A DNA stretch of 13,267 nucleotides, from NCBI GenBank assembly GCA_963205525.1, contig CAUJJP010000013.1:1-13267 (forward strand). Reading direction: 5' to 3'. The notes under the pieces are model-generated. The model was not told the origin of the DNA. It made no database searches and saw only the letters and a program-made list of their open reading frames with translations. This DNA comes from Pseudomonadota bacterium. GTDB lineage: Bacteria; Pseudomonadota; Gammaproteobacteria; Burkholderiales; Burkholderiaceae. Below are positions 1 through 7,300 of this stretch, piece by piece (the first letter of the stretch is position 1; every line of letters begins with the position of its first letter). Both the position numbers and the translations under genes were made by a program.

Positions 1-192
1 CTGCTTGCAGCAGCGCCGCTTCCACCGCTGGTCGCCGAACGCATCGTGGTAGCGAACACCGGCATGGCAAAGTGGCTGCGCGCGGGGATCGCCGCACACA
101 GCGGCATCGCGGCAAATCTGCGCACGGAGTCGCCCGCCGTGTTCTTCCATGACCTTGCACGGTCGCTGCTCGGCGAGGCAGCGCAGCGTGCC
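1..192 (+). pseudogene. RecC-like N-terminal fragment, 5' end outside the window, broken at about 190
   Basis: Frame 1 from the first base is open and reads as the N-terminal region of a RecC-type exonuclease V gamma chain. It contains RIVVANTGMAKWL, then GIAANL, SPAVFFHDLA and RSLLGEA. From the GMA triplet onward it aligns without gaps to the intact RecC encoded at 8157-11771, with 17 of 40 residues identical by hand count. It also resembles E. coli RecC around VQSTGMAQWL and GIAANI. It is therefore homologous but not a copy of the local gene. The start codon lies left of the window. Protein-like sequence ends near base 190. After that the same frame runs on without a stop to 711, but it becomes Arg/Ala/Pro-rich because it is then antisense to the next gene. 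I call it a broken gene rather than an intact partial gene because the rest of RecC does not follow. An assembly chimera would look the same. Confidence 0.72.
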
Positions 193-736
193 GGCCGCGC
201 GAGATCATCAGCACCAGGGCCTGCCCGGTCACCACCGGGGCCGCCAGCAGCGCGCTGGTCAGCGGTCCGTCCAGCCATTGCAGCAGCCATGGCTTGGCCT
301 GCGCCACGCCGGCAAATCGCTCGCGCAGCGCGCCGAGCTCGCTCGGCCCGAGCTTGGGGTACATCACCAGCCAGCGCATCTCCGGCGGCGTCTGCTCGTC
401 GATGCGCGTCTGCACGCTCTCGACGTACTGCTCGAACACCGCCTTCTCCAGCGTCGCCTGCAGCAGCCGGTCCAGCACCAGCACCTGCAGGTCCGCGGGC
501 AGGCCGGTTTCGGTGCGGATGCGCAGCTCGCTGCCCTCGATGTAGGGCCGCTGCGAAGGCCCCCACTCCAGCCGCCAGGGCTGGGCACCGAGCCGACCCT
601 CCACCACGAAGCCGCTGGACTCGCCGCGCACCGGGCGGAAGCCGTACTGGCGCGCACGCGCCCAGTCGGCCATCTCCGGCCAGCCTTCGCCGCTGCCGGT
701 GGCGCGTGTGAACAGGCGCTTGAATCCGTCGAGCAT
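191..736 (-). pseudogene. Conserved hypothetical Burkholderiales-type protein, 3' end lost
   Basis: Starting at the ATG complementary to 734-736, the - strand gives a protein beginning MLDGFKRLF. It goes on with PWRLEWGPSQRPYIEGSELR, a stretch around LPADLQVLVLDRLL, then TPPEMRWLVMYPKLG, and finally TGQALVLMISRG. I recognise the overall pattern from uncharacterised cytosolic proteins of Burkholderiales, somewhat under 300 residues as I recall them. No signal peptide, membrane segment or catalytic motif is visible, and the function is unknown. About 180 codons are recognisable. Past about base 191 the frame stays open to the left edge but turns into Arg-rich sequence, which is the reverse of the RecC-like reading on the other strand. 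The C-terminal part is therefore missing. No good ribosome binding site precedes the ATG. The gene is transcribed away from the tRNA-Arg gene. Confidence 0.68.
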
Positions 737-787
737 GGGGGTGAATCGATCGGCGAGCACCGATCGGTCTTGGCCGGCAACGGCCCG

Positions 788-797
788 AGTGTAGCCA
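788..797 (-). promoter_or_regulatory. Possible -10 region of the hypothetical gene
   Basis: Read on the - strand this stretch contains TACACT, a fair -10 hexamer, about 50 bases upstream of the ATG at 736. No convincing -35 box is visible. The spacer holds a 6-bp inverted repeat (GATCGG/CCGATC at 748-753 and 760-765). This is a weak call. Confidence 0.22.
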
Positions 798-856
798 TGC
801 CGCTGCGCCCGCCGTCGGGCGGCCCGACCGGGATCCGAGCCGACCTGCCCAACTTC

Positions 857-862
857 TACAAT
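857..862 (+). promoter_or_regulatory. Possible -10 box of the tRNA-Arg gene
   Basis: TACAAT lies in a locally AT-rich patch in otherwise very GC-rich DNA, seven bases before the mature 5' end of the tRNA. The -35 region shows no clear hexamer. The position would leave almost no 5' leader. A separate 7-bp inverted repeat with a one-base loop (GTCGGGC/GCCCGAC, 814-828) sits just upstream. Confidence 0.35.
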
Positions 863-869
863 TTCTCCA

Positions 870-946
870 CTGCCCGTAGCTCAACCGGATAGAGCAGCTG
901 CCTTCTAAGCAGCAGGTCGGGGGTTCGAGTCCCTCCGGGCAGGCCA
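870..946 (+). tRNA. tRNA-Arg, anticodon UCU, CCA encoded
   Basis: The cloverleaf folds cleanly. The acceptor stem CTGCCCG (870-876) pairs fully with CGGGCAG (936-942). T and A follow at positions 8 and 9. The D stem is GCTC/GAGC, and the anticodon stem GCTGC (897-901) pairs with GCAGC (909-913). The seven-base loop CTTCTAA has the anticodon TCT at 904-906. The T loop contains TTCGAGT. G at 943 is the discriminator and CCA (944-946) is encoded. This tRNA reads AGA and AGG, which are rare arginine codons in DNA of this composition. No integrase or duplicated 3' end is visible, so there is no sign that the gene has been used as an integration site in this window. Confidence 0.97.
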
Positions 947-999
947 GCAGCGTGCCAAGGCGCTGGCCCGGCACCCAGCCGTGCTTCAATGGGTCGGCA

Positions 1000-1017
1000 G
1001 GAGCCGCCGTCGGCTCC
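1000..1017. terminator. Possible hairpin terminator between tRNA-Arg and the convergent hydratase gene
   Basis: A perfect 7-bp stem, GGAGCCG and CGGCTCC, encloses a 4-base loop. It lies 53 bases after the tRNA and 38 bases after the stop codon of the convergent gene, so it could serve both strands. It has no T tract on either side, which makes intrinsic termination uncertain. Confidence 0.35.
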
Positions 1018-1055
1018 CCGCAGGAGCAGCACCAGTGTCATCCGGCGCGGGAGCG

Positions 1056-1991
1056 TCAGCGGAATTCCACCGTCACCGGCTGCAGGCCACTCACCCCCTC
1101 GTAGCGCGCCGTCACCTGCAGGCCCGGCCTGGGCGGCAGCAGGGCCGAAAACGAGCCCAGGCTGACGAGCTGGCCAGGTTGCAGGGCCAGGCCCTGGGCG
1201 CGCAGTGCGCCCGCCAGCCAGACCACGGCGTTCAGCGGCTGGCCCAGCACATCGCTGCCCTTGCCACCGCCCAGGCGCTTGCCCTGGGCATCGACCAGGC
1301 TCACGTCCATGTCGCGCAGCTCACCCAGCAGCCTGGCCTGGCCTGCGGCATCGGCGGGCACCGCCAGCGGCGCACCGACGATGCCCAGGCGGGCACCGAC
1401 GTTGATCGCGCTCACACCGGCACCGTTGAGCTTGGGCGGCGCCTGCACCATCAGGTCGGGCAGCTCGATGAAGGGCAGGATCTGGTCGACGTGGGCCAGG
1501 ACCTCGGCGGCGCTGGTGGCACGGTTGATGCCAGCGTCCTTCACGCGCACCAGCAGATCGGCCTCGTACAGCGGGCGGGCGGCAAAGGCGGCGTCCACGC
1601 TCGAGCCATCGCTCAGCAGCATGGACCGATACAGCGCACCCCACACCGGCTGGTCGGTGTTGAAGCGCATTTGCACTGCCGGGTTGGTGAGCCCGGCCTT
1701 GTAGCCCGCCAGCGGCCCGCTTTGCACGGCCAGGCGCTGCTGCAGCTTGGCGCGCGTGCAGGCAGCAGCGGCCATCGTCGTGTCCTCGGGCGGATTGGCC
1801 GCCGGGCGGCGCGCGTCGTAGTCGGAGATCCAGCTCGCGACCTGGGCGTCGCTCAGGCAGCCCGGCGCGTCGGCGACGGATGCCGGCGTCTGGGCACAGG
1901 CAGCGAGCAAGGCGGTGAGCGAGGCGCCGAGCAGGACGGTGAGGGACGCAACGGCGCGGCCGCGGGTCGCGGGGGTGGTGGATGCAGGCAA
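1056..1991 (-). CDS. Predicted lipoprotein of the 2-keto-4-pentenoate hydratase (FAA-hydrolase superfamily) fold
   Basis: The 311-residue product resembles MhpD-type hydratases, which add water to 2-hydroxypenta-2,4-dienoate in aromatic meta-cleavage pathways. Visible family features are the GYKAGLTN segment (G96-Y97-K98), DQPVWGALYRSML, and acidic residues E143, D145 and E176. Their spacing (+2, +33) equals that of the metal-binding glutamates of MhpD, with the second Glu changed to Asp. The start is chosen at TTG (1989-1991) because GAGGAG lies six bases before it. It yields a classic lipoprotein signal: a short N-region, a hydrophobic stretch VASLTVLLGASLTALLAAC, and the lipobox L29-A30-A31-C32. 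C45 and C78 could form a disulfide, which suits the periplasm. An ATG-type start further upstream would bury the signal about 67 residues in, so I reject it. The gene lies 148 bases after recD on the same strand and might be co-transcribed. Fold assignment is fairly sure. Substrate, and even enzymatic activity, are unknown. Confidence 0.8.
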   Translation of the reverse strand: MPASTTPATRGRAVASLTVLLGASLTALLAACAQTPASVADAPGCLSDAQVASWISDYDARRPAANPPEDTTMAAAACTRAKLQQRLAVQSGPLAGYKAGLTNPAVQMRFNTDQPVWGALYRSMLLSDGSSVDAAFAARPLYEADLLVRVKDAGINRATSAAEVLAHVDQILPFIELPDLMVQAPPKLNGAGVSAINVGARLGIVGAPLAVPADAAGQARLLGELRDMDVSLVDAQGKRLGGGKGSDVLGQPLNAVVWLAGALRAQGLALQPGQLVSLGSFSALLPPRPGLQVTARYEGVSGLQPVTVEFR

Positions 1992-1997
1992 GTCGAT

Positions 1998-2003
1998 CTC
2001 CTC
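1998..2003 (-). promoter_or_regulatory. Ribosome binding site that fixes the TTG start of the hydratase-like lipoprotein
   Basis: GAGGAG on the - strand is followed by six bases and then TTG. This decides the start, because no ATG or GTG lies between the signal peptide and this point. Confidence 0.6.
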
Positions 2004-2139
2004 GGAGGTGCTGGCCCCGGCCTCGGGCACCTCGGTGCGAGAGGCATCCAGTTGCGATGCCACATTCCCCAGCGCACTGGGCGACGTCGATCGCCACCGC
2101 CCAGGGCCACCGCGGCGCCGGCCGGAAGGCTCGCGCATG

Positions 2140-4266
2140 CTAGCCCTGCGCGCCGGGCGGCGTCCAGCCTGCGCCTGGCGGCGCCTGCGGCGCACTGGCG
2201 TCGGCGCCGTGCAGCAGGGCGTGCAGGCCGCTCACGCGCCGCGTCGGTCGCTGGATGGCGTGTGCGAACGGGCCGATGTCCATGCCGGCGAGGGTGAAGG
2301 CCTGGCGTGCGCGCGTGACGCCGGTGTAGACGAGCTCGCGCGTCAGCACCGCCATCTCGGCGGGCGGCAGCACGAGCAGCACGTGGGCGAACTCCGAGCC
2401 CTGGCTCTTGTGCACCGTCATCGCGAACGCGGTCTGGACCTCGGACAGGCGCGTCACCGAGACTGCGCGCAGCGCCTCGCCGTCGGCGAAAAAGCAGCGC
2501 AGCGCGGCGTCTCCTGCCGGGCCGCGCAGGACGATGCCGACGTCACCGTTGTAGACGCCGAGCGCGGCGTCGTTGCGCAGGACCATCACCGGGCGGCCTT
2601 CGTACCACTCGCCACGGCGCGCCAGCGCGCCGCTGTCGGCGAGCGCGCGCTCGATGGCGGCGTTCAGCCCCGCCACACCCCACGGCCCTTCGCGCAGCGC
2701 GCTCAGGACACGAAAGCCGTCGAAGCTGCGCAGCACGGCACGCGCCCAGGGCTCGAAGTCCTGAGCCGAGGCCGGGCGCCGCGCGAGCTGGTCCAGGTAG
2801 GCACGGTAGCCACCCACCACACCCGTCACACCCGCCACACCCGCCACACCGCCTGCGACGGGCCGGCCTTCGATTGCCAGCGCGATCAGATCCTGTGCGC
2901 TGGCGAGCCGGCGCAGCGCCACCGGTCCCCGTGCGTCGGCCTGCAGCAGCGCCAGCGCCGTCGCTGGATCGGCGTGCTGGATCGCCTGCGCGAGCTGGCC
3001 GATCGGGCCCTCGAAGCGATGGCTGGCGCGCAAGACCACGGTCTGCTGGGCCAGCGCCGAGCCGCTGCCCTGCAGCGCTGGCGGCAAGGCCTGCCCGCAG
3101 ACCTCGCGCAGCCATTGCGCGGTCGCGGGCCGGTAGCCGGCGGCGGGGGTGGAATCGGCGGCGCACAGGGCGCCCATCACGGAGCCGGCTTCCACCGACG
3201 CGAGCTGGTCCTTGTCGCCCAGCAGCACCAGGCGCGCCGTCGGCGCGAGCGCGTCCAGCAGCTGCGCCATCATCTCCAGGTGCAGCATGGACGCCTCGTC
3301 GACGATCAGGAGGTCCAGCTCCAGCGGCTGCGCCGCGTGGTGGCGCATGCGCCGCGTCCCCGGCTGCGTGCCCAGCAGCGCGTGCAGGGTGCGCGCGGGC
3401 GGCAGTTCGTCGGCCCAGGCGCCGACGGCCAGCGCCGGGTCGGCACGCGTGCGCAACTCGTGCAGCGCCTTCAGGATGGATTCGCGCAGGCGCGCCGCGG
3501 CCTTGCCGGTGGGCGCGGCCAGGGCCACGCGCAGCGGCTGCGCGCCGCCATGCAAGGACTGCAGCAGCACGAGCAGACGCGCCGCGGTATAGGTCTTGCC
3601 GGTGCCGGGGCCGCCAGTGACCACGCTCAGGCGGCTGCGCAGCGCGAGCGCGCAGGCCAGCTTCTGCCGGTCGATGGCGGCGCCGCTTGGTGTGCCGCTT
3701 GCTGTGCTGCCTGGTTTGCCGCTTGGTGCGCCACCTGGCGCGCCGATCGGCGGCGCAAACAAGGCGTCGAGCAGGCGGCGTGCGCGTGCCGTGTCGACGA
3801 CGGTGTCTTCGGCCGCCGCCGTCGCACGCGCTGCCAGCTGCGCGGCCACGCGCGACTCGTAGCGCCAGTAGCGCCGCAGGTACAGCAGGCCGCGGGCGCA
3901 GACCAGCGGCGAGGCGCCGGTCTCATCCGCGGGGTCGATCTCGATCAGCGCCCGTTCGGCCCAGCCCGGCGGCGGCGCGTGCGCGACCGCACCCGCCGCG
4001 ATCTCGGCCCAACAGGAAGCGAGCTCGGCGGCGCCGACCGGCGGCCAGTCCAGCAGTTCCTGCAGCGCGGCAGCGCCCGCGCCCAGCGGCAAGGCGCTGT
4101 GGCCCTGCCCTTCCAGTTGCGCCAGCAGCGCGCTGGCCAGCAGCAGGCTGGCCGGCGCCTCGGGATCCAGGCGGTGGAGGAAGCGCGCGAGGGCGAGGTC
4201 CAGGGCGCGCAGCCAGCCGGCAGCGCGCCAGCGCTCGAGCCGCTGCAGCATCTGCGCCGCGCTCAT
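2140..4266 (-). CDS. recD: RecD, 5'-3' helicase subunit of exonuclease V (RecBCD)
   Basis: The 708-residue superfamily 1B helicase is the fast 5'-3' motor of RecBCD and influences Chi response and nuclease activity. Visible motifs in order are Walker A GGPGTGKT (218-225), APTGKAA near 251, LLIVDEAS (DEAS 323-326), VLLGDKDQL (347-355) with SVEAGSVMGAL after it, a UvrD/RecD-like C-terminal segment MTVHKSQGSEFAHVLLVLP (616-634), and LVYTGVTRARQAFTL (645-659). Residues 1-115 form the usual variable N-terminal domain that binds RecC. The ATG at 4264-4266 is preceded by GGAGG at a 7-base distance. The protein is longer than E. coli RecD (608 aa), partly through two repetitive inserts: a Gly/Pro/Ser/Ala stretch at about 173-196 and a Gly/Val stretch at about 472-486. 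It is the third rec gene of the cluster, after recC and recB. Confidence 0.97.
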   Translation of the reverse strand: MSAAQMLQRLERWRAAGWLRALDLALARFLHRLDPEAPASLLLASALLAQLEGQGHSALPLGAGAAALQELLDWPPVGAAELASCWAEIAAGAVAHAPPPGWAERALIEIDPADETGASPLVCARGLLYLRRYWRYESRVAAQLAARATAAAEDTVVDTARARRLLDALFAPPIGAPGGAPSGKPGSTASGTPSGAAIDRQKLACALALRSRLSVVTGGPGTGKTYTAARLLVLLQSLHGGAQPLRVALAAPTGKAAARLRESILKALHELRTRADPALAVGAWADELPPARTLHALLGTQPGTRRMRHHAAQPLELDLLIVDEASMLHLEMMAQLLDALAPTARLVLLGDKDQLASVEAGSVMGALCAADSTPAAGYRPATAQWLREVCGQALPPALQGSGSALAQQTVVLRASHRFEGPIGQLAQAIQHADPATALALLQADARGPVALRRLASAQDLIALAIEGRPVAGGVAGVAGVTGVVGGYRAYLDQLARRPASAQDFEPWARAVLRSFDGFRVLSALREGPWGVAGLNAAIERALADSGALARRGEWYEGRPVMVLRNDAALGVYNGDVGIVLRGPAGDAALRCFFADGEALRAVSVTRLSEVQTAFAMTVHKSQGSEFAHVLLVLPPAEMAVLTRELVYTGVTRARQAFTLAGMDIGPFAHAIQRPTRRVSGLHALLHGADASAPQAPPGAGWTPPGAQG
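2808..2857 (-). repeat. 9-base tandem repeat inside recD
   Basis: Degenerate tandem copies of CACACCCGC or close variants (+ strand) encode a GVAGVAGVTGVVGG-type stretch at RecD residues about 472-486. The period is a multiple of three, so copy-number change would keep the frame. It lies between the helicase core motifs, probably in a surface loop. Confidence 0.75.
3681..3744 (-). repeat. 12-base imperfect tandem repeat inside recD
   Basis: Roughly five imperfect 12-base units of the type GCCGCTTGGTGT (+ strand) encode a GAPGGAPSGKPG / GTPSGAA linker at RecD residues about 173-196. The linker lies between the N-terminal domain and Walker A. It is likely flexible. Confidence 0.65.
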
Positions 4267-4328
4267 AAGGCAACCTCCGCCCTTGAAGGGCTGCGGTATG
4301 AGCGCTTGGGGCGGCCCGGCGCGCTCAT
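4263..4328 (-). CDS. Possible 21-codon micro-ORF bridging recB and recD
   Basis: An ATG at 4326-4328 overlaps recB's TGA (4325-4327) as ATGA. The reading frame gives 21 residues, beginning MSAPGRPKRSYR and ending RAEVAL. It closes with TGA at 4263-4265, which overlaps recD's ATG (4264-4266), again as ATGA. A ribosome finishing recB could restart here and then again at recD. The ATG has no ribosome binding site of its own, so translation would depend on recB. The sequence is basic with no recognisable domain. Part of it is coded by a GC-rich repeat core, so it could equally be a chance frame in a structured spacer. Confidence 0.3.
   Translation of the reverse strand: MSAPGRPKRSYRSPSRAEVAL
4274..4278 (-). 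promoter_or_regulatory. recD ribosome binding site
   Basis: GGAGG on the - strand lies 7 bases before ATG 4266-4264. This fixes the recD start well inside a much longer open frame that otherwise extends into recB. Confidence 0.75.
4298..4328 (-). repeat. recB-recD intercistronic hairpin
   Basis: ATGAGCGC (4298-4305) and GCGCTCAT (4321-4328) form a perfect 8-bp stem around a 15-base GC-rich loop, TTGGGGCGGCCCGGC. The recB stop codon sits in one arm. The octamer ATGAGCGC occurs a third time at the recD start itself. There is no T tract, so an mRNA stability, processing or coupling role is more likely than termination. Confidence 0.55.
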
Positions 4329-7300
4329 GCGTCGGCTCCGGCGCCGCCCACGGGTGCGAGCAGGGTGTCGAGGGCGTCGAGCAGGGCCAGCGGCGCGTCG
4401 AGCACGAAGCTGCCGGCGCCGGGCGTTTCGATGCCGCGCAGGAAGAGGTAGAGCGCACCGCCGAGCTCCTGCGCAGGCGCGTAGGCCGGGCCACGCCGGG
4501 CGCGCAGCAGGCGGTGCAGGGCGAGCAGGTAGATCGCGGCCTGGACGTCGTAGCGGTGCTCCAGCATGGCCTGCGCCATCGCCTGCGGCGTGTAGTCGGC
4601 GTCGTTCCCGCCGAGCGCATTCGATTTGTAGTCCAGCACCCAGCAGCGGCCCTGGTGCTCGAACACCAGGTCGGCAAAGCCCATCAGCATGCCCACCAGG
4701 GCGCGCTGCGGCAAGGCCGGCCGCGGCCGGCCGGGCAGGATGTGCAGGCGACACAGGCGGTCCACCTCGCCCGCCGCCAGGCCGACGACCGGGAACCAGA
4801 ACTCCATCTCGGGCAGCGTGCCGGCGAGCGCCGAAAGCGCCACCTGCGGCCCTGGCAGCACGCGGCTGCAGACGCGGCGCAACCAGTGCACGATCTCGTC
4901 GGCGCGCGCGCCATGGCCCTGGCGCTCGCAGCGCGCCGCCAGCGCCTGCTGCAAGGCGGGCGAGGCGTCGAGCTGGAAACCCTCGCCAGCCAGCCACTCG
5001 AGCTGCCCATGCAGGAAGTTGCCCGCCAGCGCACCGCGCGGGAAGCGGTGCCAGGGGGCTGCTGCATCTGGCGCGGCGGCCGCGGCTGCCGCGCCAGAGG
5101 CCGCAGCGATCGCCAGCACCGCGCCGGTGTCGGCAGGTTCACCGGATTCACCGGGCTCACCGGGCTCACCTGGCTCATCCTCGCGCAGGGTGCGCGCCGC
5201 ACGCGCGCCGGGCGCGCCACGGTCACGCAGCAGCGCGGAGTAGCTGCCTATCGCCCACTGGCGGTCGAAGGCGGCGCTGTAGACGGCGGGCGGCGCCAGC
5301 GCCGCTTCCCCAGCCTGCCCAGCCTCCCCATCCTGCCCAGCCTGCCCGGCCTGCGCCGTCGACGGCGCCAGCCGGGTGGGCGGCGGCAGCTCGGCGTCCG
5401 CGGCCAGGCGCTGCACGCGCACGCCGGGGTTCGCATCGGCATAGGCCTGCACGTCGTCCAGCGGAGGCCCGGGAGGCGCTTCGCCAGCGCCCGACAAGAG
5501 GTAGCCGATCGCGCTGCGCTGCCAGACGCAGTCGCGCTTCTGGCCGACGACGAGGGCCGAAACGCCGACCCACAGCGCGTGTCGCGCGCGCGTGAGGGCG
5601 ACGTACAGCAGCCGCAGTTCCTCGCGCTGGCGTTCGCGCTCGGCGACCGCCTGCTGCTGCGCGTTCGGTGCCAGCACGAGCTGCTGCGCGCCGGGGCGCT
5701 CGGGGTCGGGCAGCAGCCAGGCGGTGTTTTTGGCGCTGCCGCCGCCAAGCTCGCGGAAGTGGGCGGCGAAGGGCAGCATGACGACCGGGTACTCCAGGCC
5801 CTTGGACTTGTGCACCGTCACCACCTGCACCAGGTCGGCGTCGCTTTCCAGGCGCATGACGGCCTCGTCGCCTTCGTTCACGCCCTGCTCTCCCTCGGCG
5901 ATCTGCTGCGCCAGCCAGCGGATCAGCGCCTGCTCGCCCTGCACCTGCGCCGACGCTGCCTGCAGCAGCTCGGCGAGCTGCAAGACGTTGGTCAGCGCGC
6001 GTTCGCCGTCCTGCCTGTCCTCGTCGCGCGCCAGCCAGCGCGCCGGCAGGTCGAAGACGAACAGCGCGCGGCGCAGCATCGCGAGCACACCCTGCGCGCT
6101 CCATATCTGCTGCAGCTGCTGCAGGCGCTCGCACATCTGGTCGAACAGGCGCTCGTCACCCGCCAGCGCCAGCAGCTCGGGTACGGTGTAGCCCAGCAGC
6201 GCGCTGGCCAGCGCCGCGCGCGCCCGCCGCGCGTCGCGCGGTGCCGCCACCGCCTGCAGCAGGTAAAGCAGATCCCGCGCCTGCGGCGTGACCCAGACCA
6301 GATCCTTGTCCGACAGGTAGACGCTGGCCAGCCCGCGCGCGCGCATCTGCTGGCGCACCGCCTGCGCCTCGTGGCGGTTGCGCACCAGCACCGCGATGTC
6401 GGCCGGACACAGGCGCCGAAACGGTCTGCCCTCCTCGGCGAAGCCGGCCTGCGGGTCGGCAAGCAGCTCGACGATGCGCTGCGCGCACAGCGCGGCGTAG
6501 CGGCCGAGGCTGTCGTCCTTGTGGCGCAGCGCCTCGTCGACGACCAGGGTCAGCGCCGGCATTGCCTGCCCACCGCTGCACAGGCGCTCGGGCCGGCCGC
6601 GTGCTCGCACCGGCGCAAACGGCAGGTCCGATGTGCGGCCGGCGCCGAACATGAACGCGCCCTCGCCCGGGCGCTGCTGGGCGCGCGCGAACAAGCCGTT
6701 GACCGCGTTCACCAGCGCCGCCGTCGAGCGGTGGTTGGTGTCCAGCGCGTGGTGGCGGCCGGCGGTGGCGCGGCGCGCCTGCAGGTAACTGTAGATGTCG
6801 GCGCCGCGAAAGCCGTAGATCGCCTGCTTGGGGTCGCCGATCAGCAGCAGGCAGCGCTCGGGCGCGTCCTCGGCGATGCGGTACAGGCGGTCGAAGATGC
6901 GCAGCTGCAGCGGCGAGGTGTCCTGGAACTCGTCGATCAGTGCCACCGGGTACTGCTGCAGGATGCGCTGGCGCAGGCGCTGTGCGCGTTCGCCGTGCTG
7001 GGCTTCGTCCAGCGCCGCGTCCAGCCGCTGCAGCATGTCGGCGAAGCCGTAGCGGCCGGCCGCCGACTTGATCTGCTGCATGCGCGCGGCCACCCCGGCG
7101 GCGGCATGCAGGCGCAGCGCCTGGCCGGGGTCGGGCAAGGCCGCCAGCGCCTCCATCAGGCAAGCAAAGGCCTCGAACACCGCCGGCAGATCGACCGTCG
7201 CGCCGGGCTTGAGCGCGCCGCAGATGCCCGCCGGCGTCAGGCGCTCGGGGCCGGCGCTGCCCAGCTGCGGCAATTCTTGCGCCGGGTCCAGGGCCCAGTC

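Noticed and set aside
149..892. 247-residue + strand open frame across the left end
   Set aside because: It runs opposite the hypothetical gene and into the tRNA, and its translation is a Gln/His/Leu/Arg-rich shadow.
870..946. tRNA-Arg gene as an integration site for a genomic island
   Set aside because: No integrase gene and no second copy of the tRNA 3' end is visible in the window.
1512..1519. GCTGGTGG, identical to the E. coli Chi sequence
   Set aside because: A single G/C-rich octamer is expected by chance in such DNA, and the Chi sequence of this lineage is not known to be the same.
5074..5353. CRISPR-like array in the repeat-rich part of recB
   Set aside because: Units are 9 bases with no unique spacers, and the whole stretch is coding and in frame with recB.
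1915..5595. Very long + strand open frame opposite recD and recB, and similar long frames opposite recB and recC
   Set aside because: The translations are Arg/Gln/Ala/His-rich with no recognisable domain. They are antisense shadows caused by the scarcity of stop codons in high-GC DNA, while the - strand readings have full helicase motifs.
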